NCBI GenBank assembly: GCA_964369885.1
Contig: CAYJGQ010000082.1
Coordinates: 1-10,222 of the forward strand
Reading direction: 5' to 3'
Source of the DNA: Heteroruminococcus sp964369885
Lineage (GTDB): Bacteria; Bacillota; Clostridia; Oscillospirales; Ruminococcaceae
Length of the DNA: 10,222 nt
The notes beneath the pieces were generated by a model that had not been told where the DNA came from, searched no databases, and saw only the letters and a list, made by a program, of their open reading frames with translations. A program made the translations under genes and the position numbers. Shown piece by piece: positions 6,524 through 10,222 of the stretch (positions are counted from its first letter, which is position 1; each line of letters starts with the position of its first letter).

Positions 6524-7270
6524 GTTTGCCTCTCCCCTTTGTCATTTTTTACCTGTGGATTTATTAAATGCTTTCGTTTAATATTTTGGCAAAATATCTT
6601 CTCATTATTCCCCCGTATTGCCCCACCTGCGCAAATATGTCCATGGCAAATTTTTGTGGGTATCATGAAAGGTTTGGCGGCGTGCTTTGCAGTAAAGCTC
6701 AAACCTTGTCGATTTTTGATTGTTAAAAACTCGCTCTTTGTAATTTCATTTATTTAATTTGCAAGGTCTGAATATACAAAAAGTATTGTTTTGCCCACCA
6801 AAATATGGTTTTCACTCATATTGTTGTTGAAAACTTGGTTGAAAGTGTGGAAATCTCCCCTTAACTACCCAAAAAAACAGATAAGCCCTCTTTAATGAAA
6901 ATTTTGTAAAATCAAACTTGACCAATATAGAAAATTAACAAATAGTTTACAAGCCTTGTCATTGAGCGTGAAAAAATTCACACTTTGGTTTTATATATGC
7001 AATTATGGCAAAATATGATAAAATAGTTTGTGTTTTATTTTTGGCATAAAACCTACAAATGAAAATAGTGTTCATCAAACTTTTATTTAATTTGTGTTTT
7101 ATCGGCATGGGCACGGTGCCGTGTGGTGATGTGTTTTGGTCTATGAGCGGCAAATTTTGACCAAAAGCCCCGTCGTTTTTTAAGGTTTTGCGCGCTGCCC
7201 TAAACCACCATGTTTGGGTGTATATCGACATGGCGGCAGTACTGTAAATTAAATTTTGGGAGGTTTTAAG
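6524..7270. other. AT-rich divergent intergenic region
   Basis: This 747-base stretch lies between divergently oriented genes. Open frames within it (for example minus 6959-7231, plus 6431-6757) have low-complexity products and no ribosome binding sites. It should hold the promoters of the 86-residue gene (minus) and the 92-residue gene (plus), but I find only weak boxes, for instance TTGACC at 6919 with AATAGT 17 bases on. It also carries a sizeable hairpin at 6669-6707, a small one (GTGAA/TTCAC near 6968-6981), and a GC-richer patch around 7104-7130 and 7165-7235. I recognise no known RNA family. Confidence 0.5.
6669..6720 (+). terminator. Terminator-like nested hairpin on the plus strand
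   Basis: AAGGTTTG (6669-6676) pairs with CAAACCTT (6700-6707). Inside it GCTTT/AAAGC makes a second 5-bp stem with a GCAGT loop. GTCGATTTTTG follows, a T-run on the plus strand only. No plus-strand gene ends nearby, so either a short unannotated plus-strand RNA stops here or it is a relic. Confidence 0.4.
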
Positions 7271-7549
7271 ATGAAATGTTTTAAGATAATCTGCACTATT
7301 GGTTTTTGCATATCGGTGATAATTTGCATAGACCTTGGTATAAATTATGCCGCTGCCCTACTTCCTGATTTATGGGACGGCGTATCCTACAATAGCATAC
7401 TGCAAAGCAGTTTTGGTGTTTTGGAGCAACTTGGCATAAACAGCAGATTAGGCTTTTTTAGAGCCTTTGAGCAGTCGCTTTGGATCTGCTCTGCACTGTT
7501 TTTCCTTAATGTTGCGCTGTATATCCATACAATAATTAGTAAAAAGTGA
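7271..7549 (+). CDS. Small two-helix membrane protein, 92 residues, unknown function
   Basis: No family recognised. The protein has a hydrophobic segment at about residues 7-31 (Cys- and Ile-rich), a polar loop of about 38 residues (LPDLWDGVSYNSILQSSFGVLEQ...), and a second hydrophobic segment at about 70-89 followed by SKK. With Lys at both ends, both termini are probably cytoplasmic and the loop external. The ATG at 7271 has GGGAGG 7 bases upstream; the frame can be extended to a TTG at 7256 but that would swallow the ribosome binding site. The stop is 30 bases before the 8-oxoguanine glycosylase start on the same strand, so the two are probably cotranscribed, but nothing in the protein suggests a DNA repair role. 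Confidence 0.7.
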   Translation: MKCFKIICTIGFCISVIICIDLGINYAAALLPDLWDGVSYNSILQSSFGVLEQLGINSRLGFFRAFEQSLWICSALFFLNVALYIHTIISKK

Positions 7550-7579
7550 TTATATTTTACCCTGAAAGGATTTTTTGCC

Positions 7580-8401
7580 ATGACTTTTACCATGCAAGAC
7601 GGCAATTTGATTATAAATAACGTCAAGGATTTTGATCTTGAGCAGACCCTTTTTTGTGGACAGTGTTTCCGCTTTAGCCCCTGTGATGAGGGCTTTTGCG
7701 GTGTTGGGATGAACCGCCCACTTACCATATCTCAGCCCGACCCCACCACCCTTATTTTCCATGCCACCACAAAACAGGAGTTTTTGGAGCTTTGGGTGCC
7801 CTACTTTGACCTGGACCGCAACTACGCAGCCCTTTGTGATGAGATGCGCAAATTTGACACCCTTGTGCCGGTGGCCGACTTTACCCCCGGACTTCGTGTG
7901 ATGAATCAGGAGGGGTGGGAAACCCTTTGTACATTCATTATAAGCCAAAACAACCACATACCCCGTATAACCGGCATAGTACAGCGCCTGTGTGAGCTGT
8001 TGGGCGAGCGTTTGCAGGGCGAGCTGTACAGTTTTCCCACACCCCAAAGCCTGGCCAGGTGCAGCCTGGAGGAGCTTGCCCCACTGCGTGCAGGGTTTAG
8101 GGCAAAGTATCTGCTGGATGCCGCACAGCAGGTCAGCGACGGCAGGGTGGACCTTGGCGCCCTACCCAACATGGAAACCCCCGATGCCATTGCTCACCTG
8201 TGCCAAATAAAAGGGGTGGGCATAAAGGTGGCAAGCTGCGCCCTGCTTTACGGCTTTGGCCATGCAAACGCCTTTCCGGTGGATGTTTGGATTGGCCGTG
8301 CCATGGAAAAACTATTGCCCGACGGCCTGCCAAGCGAGCTTGTTCCCATGGGGGGGCTGGTTCAGCAATACCTTTTTAACTACATACGCCACAACCCTTA
8401 A
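7580..8401 (+). CDS. ogg: 8-oxoguanine DNA glycosylase/AP lyase, OGG1 type
   Basis: This is a 273-residue bifunctional base-excision repair enzyme that removes 8-oxoguanine from DNA and nicks the abasic site. Residues 1-110 form the OGG N-terminal domain (LFCGQCFRF at 24-32, matching human GQSFRW). The HhH-GPD core follows: helix SQNNHIPRITGIVQRL (122-137), then hairpin IKGVGIKVASC (210-220) and FPVDVWIGRAM (232-242). Lys216 matches the catalytic human Lys249 and Asp235 human Asp268. Asn124, Arg129 and Arg174 match human Asn149, Arg154 and Arg204, the residues that read the cytosine opposite the lesion; Phe173 takes the wedge position of Tyr203. The start at 7580 has AAAGGA 9 bases upstream; Met5 (7592) is possible. 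It follows a small membrane protein by 30 bases. No clear terminator follows. Confidence 0.92.
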   Translation: MTFTMQDGNLIINNVKDFDLEQTLFCGQCFRFSPCDEGFCGVGMNRPLTISQPDPTTLIFHATTKQEFLELWVPYFDLDRNYAALCDEMRKFDTLVPVADFTPGLRVMNQEGWETLCTFIISQNNHIPRITGIVQRLCELLGERLQGELYSFPTPQSLARCSLEELAPLRAGFRAKYLLDAAQQVSDGRVDLGALPNMETPDAIAHLCQIKGVGIKVASCALLYGFGHANAFPVDVWIGRAMEKLLPDGLPSELVPMGGLVQQYLFNYIRHNP

Positions 8402-8837
8402 AATATATTTCATACAGTAGGCATATTTGCTGCCACCGCACAATAAAATGTATAGTGTGTTTGATGCCACGGCCGTGATAATGTTGTGTGGTTTGTATAC
8501 TTATTGGTATAAATGCCCAAATACATAAATTACCTTTTGTATTTATTTGGTATTTTATTGTGCGTTATGCGCATGAATGTTTCGTTTATTTGTCTTTTTT
8601 GCCGTAACTTCAAAAAATTCTTTATAAACTATATCTATTATTTCCATATACAAATTCATCATGTTGATATAGAATTACATTGTACGCCCAAGCTTTATTT
8701 AAACCGCAAATTTATTATTTATGCCAAATTTCATCAAAAATATTTTGTATAATGCGTTAAAATATATTTCGTTTACGGCCTTGGTACTTTATTATGTTTT
8801 CCCTGCGGTAGAAATAAATATGAAGGAGTTCGGGCTT
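8402..8837. other. AT-rich spacer between ogg and the EIIA gene
   Basis: I see no gene. An open frame at 8513-8752 encodes a low-complexity Tyr/Phe/Ile-rich product with no ribosome binding site and was dismissed. Visible words are a perfect 10-base palindrome CACGGCCGTG (8468-8477), a loose CCAAATA inverted repeat around 8517-8555, and a 14-base AT-rich direct repeat (8398-8411 and 8757-8770). The 3' end carries the start signals of the EIIA gene. Confidence 0.55.
8748..8753 (+). promoter_or_regulatory. Candidate -10 box of the EIIA gene
   Basis: This is a perfect TATAAT preceded directly by TG, 85 bases before the EIIA start codon. No recognisable -35 hexamer lies 16-18 bases upstream, so if this is the promoter it is weak or needs an activator, as is common for PTS genes. 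Confidence 0.4.
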
Positions 8838-9299
8838 ATGTACAAAAGAACATTAAACAGCAGATCAATCCAGCTACAGCTCAGTGCAAAAAACCGTAAC
8901 GAAGCCATCCAAAAAGCCGCCCAACCCCTGGTTGAGTGTGGGAAAATTACGCCGGGCTACATAAGCCAGATGATTGATGCGGTCGATCATCTGGGGCCAT
9001 ACATGGTGCTTGCTCCCGGAATTGCACTTGTGCACAGCCGTCCCAGTGACGATGTGCTTGAGGACTGCATGAGTCTTCTCACCCTAAGCCATCCTGTAGC
9101 TTTTGGACATCCTCAGCACGACCCCGTGCACACCATATTTGTGGTGGCGGCAAAACATCCGGGTCATCATGTCCAAGCCCTTCAGGAAATTGCATGTCTT
9201 TTAATCAACACCGATCTAATGGACACACTAAGCTCTATTAACGACACTCATGGTCTTATGAAGTATTTCGATACCCCTCTTGCAGCCGTGGGGGAATAA
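8838..9299 (+). CDS. Orphan PTS EIIA domain protein (ascorbate/fructose-mannitol type)
   Basis: This 153-residue single-domain protein belongs to the EIIA type 2 fold (as in UlaC, MtlA, FruA). Such proteins accept phosphate from HPr on a histidine and pass it to EIIB. His66 in APGIALVHSRPSDDV (59-73) is the predicted phosphorylated residue, where UlaC-type proteins have IALPHARP. SLLTLSHPVAFGHPQHDPVHTIFVVAA (79-105) and HHVQALQEIA (110-119) are the other family blocks; the second conserved histidine is His110 or His111. AAGGAG precedes the ATG at 8838 by 9 bases; longer in-frame starts (8721, 8820) lack a site. No EIIB, EIIC or BglG-type regulator gene adjoins it, so it may serve a remote transporter or act as a regulatory phosphoprotein. 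Ascorbate specificity is a guess from sequence style. Confidence 0.85.
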   Translation: MYKRTLNSRSIQLQLSAKNRNEAIQKAAQPLVECGKITPGYISQMIDAVDHLGPYMVLAPGIALVHSRPSDDVLEDCMSLLTLSHPVAFGHPQHDPVHTIFVVAAKHPGHHVQALQEIACLLINTDLMDTLSSINDTHGLMKYFDTPLAAVGE

Positions 9300-9336
9300 T
9301 CTCATTACTACAAAACAGTATACCGGCCTAAAATGC

Positions 9337-9367
9337 AAATGTGCACACCCTGTGGGTGTGCACATTT
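9337..9367. terminator. Bidirectional terminator between convergent genes
   Basis: AAATGTGCACACCC (9337-9350) and GGGTGTGCACATTT (9354-9367) form a perfect 14-bp stem with a 3-base loop. The tails are T-rich but interrupted on both sides (TAAGTTTAGCTTT on plus; GCATTTTAGG on minus). Its place 37 bases after the EIIA stop and about 50 bases after the stop of the opposing gene fits a shared terminator. Confidence 0.8.
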
Positions 9368-9415
9368 TAAGTTTAGCTTTAGTTTTTGGGTCATTGGCAC
9401 TAATTTTGCCCTGTT

Positions 9416-9880
9416 TTAAGCCCCCTGCCCAAGCTCTGTTTGTGTCCATCGGCCATTTTCAAGGTACCTACTATCCATTAAAAGAGAGTTGCCGCTCATC
9501 ACCGTCATTTCTACAACCGTATGTGTAGATCTATCGTAGTAAATTTGCACCTCTTTAATGGGTGTGTAACTTGTAAAAAACAGCTCGCCGATGTATGTGT
9601 ATTCCTTTTGAAATGTGTAAAGCGCCGCACTGCTGTCCTCTTTTTCATGAACACTGTAAATCGTGGTGTTTTTTAGCTCCCCATCTGTAACGGAGGACAG
9701 CTTTTTAAAATCCTCGGTATTATAGGCCGAGTCGAGTTCCACCACGGCATCAATTATAACCACCTCGGTACTCCTGCTTTCTGCGAACATGTCGGCCCAA
9801 ACAAAGGCCGCCAGGTATACTATCACAAGTGCACCTGCTGATATAAGTACTATTTTACCCGCCAATTTAATTTTTTTCAC
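9416..9880 (-). CDS. Membrane-anchored protein, 154 residues, unknown function, GTG start
   Basis: No family recognised. A short basic N-terminus (MKKIKLAGK) and a hydrophobic helix at about 8-29 act as an uncleaved anchor or signal peptide; I see no lipobox cysteine. The remaining ~125 residues would be extracytoplasmic and alternate strand-like stretches (TEVVIIDAVVELD; SAALYTFQKEYTYIGELFF; EVQIYYDRSTHTVVEMTVMSG), resembling a small compact beta-rich domain. The open frame begins with GTG at 9880, preceded within a few bases by AGGTAGGGA, which supports this start. The gene converges on the EIIA gene and shares its terminator hairpin; upstream lie 196 AT-rich bases and the tRNA-Lys terminator, so it is transcribed alone. 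A role in envelope or spore biology is possible but not shown. Confidence 0.72.
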   Translation of the reverse strand: MKKIKLAGKIVLISAGALVIVYLAAFVWADMFAESRSTEVVIIDAVVELDSAYNTEDFKKLSSVTDGELKNTTIYSVHEKEDSSAALYTFQKEYTYIGELFFTSYTPIKEVQIYYDRSTHTVVEMTVMSGNSLLMDSRYLENGRWTQTELGQGA

Positions 9881-9920
9881 ACTTTTCCCTACCTGCTAAT
9901 GTTAATCTAATTATATATTT

Positions 9921-9964
9921 TTATATACAGACTCGCCCCGGTGCCACGCCCCAACTGTATACAA
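9921..9964. repeat. Imperfect inverted repeat upstream of the GTG-started gene
   Basis: Arms TTATATACAG (9921-9930) and CTGTATACAA (9955-9964) match at 9 of 10 pairs around a 24-base GC-rich loop containing two CGCCCC words, in an otherwise AT-rich spacer. It lies 41 bases upstream of the start codon at 9880, so it would be in or near the leader or promoter and could be an operator or RNA structure. TATAAT (9915-9910, minus) lies just inside it without a clear -35. Confidence 0.4.
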
Positions 9965-10076
9965 TTTTGCGTCATTAAATATTTGCCTTGTCCTGTTAAA
10001 ATTGGTATAATTACGGTGCTTGTGATAAATAGTCTTTGAAATTTTGTAATTTGCAGGTTGCTTAAAACATTACTGC

Positions 10077-10139
10077 AAAAAAAGAATGACCCTAACAAAT
10101 ATAAACATTCAATAAAAATGTTCAAATTTGTTAGGGTCA
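10077..10139 (-). terminator. Terminator of tRNA-Lys
   Basis: A perfect 14-bp stem, TGACCCTAACAAAT (minus 10139-10126) with its complement at 10100-10087, encloses a second 6-bp stem AACATT/AATGTT. TTC and seven T (10083-10077) follow on the minus strand. It starts 6 bases after the encoded CCA of the tRNA. Confidence 0.9.
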
Positions 10140-10145
10140 CTCGGT

Positions 10146-10221
10146 TGGTGACCCATCGGAGATTCGAACTCCGGACACCTTGATTAAAAGTCAAGTGCTC
10201 TGCCAACTGAGCTAATGGGTC
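10146..10221 (-). tRNA. tRNA-Lys (anticodon UUU), CCA encoded
   Basis: This 76-base tRNA delivers lysine for AAA/AAG codons. Minus-strand reading gives the acceptor stem GACCCAT paired with ATGGGTC, discriminator A, and the 3' CCA (10148-10146). The D arm is TAGCTCAGTTGGCAGAGCA. The anticodon stem-loop TTGACTTTTAATCAA carries TTT, and the T arm contains GGAGTTCGAATCTCC. It closely matches the usual Firmicutes tRNA-Lys. Its promoter, or a tRNA operon, would lie beyond the right edge of the window. Confidence 0.97.
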
Positions 10222-10222
10222 A

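Noticed and set aside
6169..6854. Replication origin suggested by DnaA-box-like words (GGTGGATAA 6169, TGTGGATTT 6554, TGTGGAAAT 6846)
   Set aside because: Only three imperfect, widely spaced matches exist, one inside the rlmB promoter palindrome, and no dnaA/dnaN or rpmH neighbourhood is present.
6959..7231. Minus-strand frame of 90 codons
   Set aside because: The bases before its ATG (CCGCC) are no ribosome binding site and the product looks random.
8513..8752. Plus-strand frame of 79 codons before the EIIA gene
   Set aside because: It has AT-driven Tyr/Phe/Ile-rich composition and no ribosome binding site.
8398..8770. 14-base direct repeat TTAAAATATATTTC (8398 and 8757) as attachment sites
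   Set aside because: It is pure AT-rich sequence likely to recur by chance; nothing resembling an integrase or cargo lies between the copies.
9907..10206. Minus-strand frame of 99 codons
   Set aside because: It starts inside tRNA-Lys and runs through its terminator.

Overview
The window looks like a chromosomal segment of a low-to-moderate GC Firmicute, most likely class Clostridia and perhaps related to the Oscillospiraceae/Ruminococcaceae. The grounds are AGGAGG/GGGAGG-type ribosome binding sites, TATAAT promoters, a tRNA-Lys with encoded CCA, an EF-G-2-type paralogue and an Ogg-type glycosylase. The lineage is inferred from gene content and style, not from a search. No phage genes, transposases or CRISPR array are visible.

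Layout. Bases 1-455 are non-coding and repeat-rich: two inverted copies of a ~38-base module, a strong GC hairpin that serves as a terminator for the minus strand, and a 47-base tandem repeat whose last partial copy abuts a stop codon. The minus strand then carries an EF-G-like GTPase (456-2534) with its own promoter, a well-formed terminator, a large degenerate P-type ATPase-like membrane protein (2836-5067), the 23S rRNA 2'-O-methyltransferase RlmB (5207-5998) and a one-helix 86-residue protein (6263-6523). A 747-base AT-rich divergent spacer follows. The plus strand then carries a 92-residue two-helix protein, an OGG1-type 8-oxoguanine glycosylase (7580-8401), a 436-base spacer and an orphan PTS EIIA of the ascorbate/fructose type (8838-9299). 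A bidirectional hairpin separates this from a convergent GTG-started, membrane-anchored 154-residue protein (9416-9880). The window ends with tRNA-Lys(UUU) and its terminator, both on the minus strand.

How the genes fit together. EF-G-like protein, RlmB and tRNA-Lys are all translation-related, but each appears to have its own transcription signals apart from RlmB and the ATPase-like gene. RlmB and the ATPase-like protein lie 139 bases apart, with no convincing terminator between them, and may share the strong promoter at 6140-6167. The 92-residue protein and the glycosylase are 30 bases apart and probably form a transcription unit.

The most notable item is the ATPase-like protein. It keeps the eight-helix topology and the P/N-domain skeleton of a P1B-type heavy-metal ATPase, but it has lost the catalytic aspartate (Asn in its place), the rest of the DKTGT motif, TGDN, GDGxND, the TGE loop and the CPC motif. 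It also gained a ~185-residue disordered cytoplasmic N-terminus. It is best read as an intact pseudoenzyme of unknown, possibly scaffolding or sensing, function.
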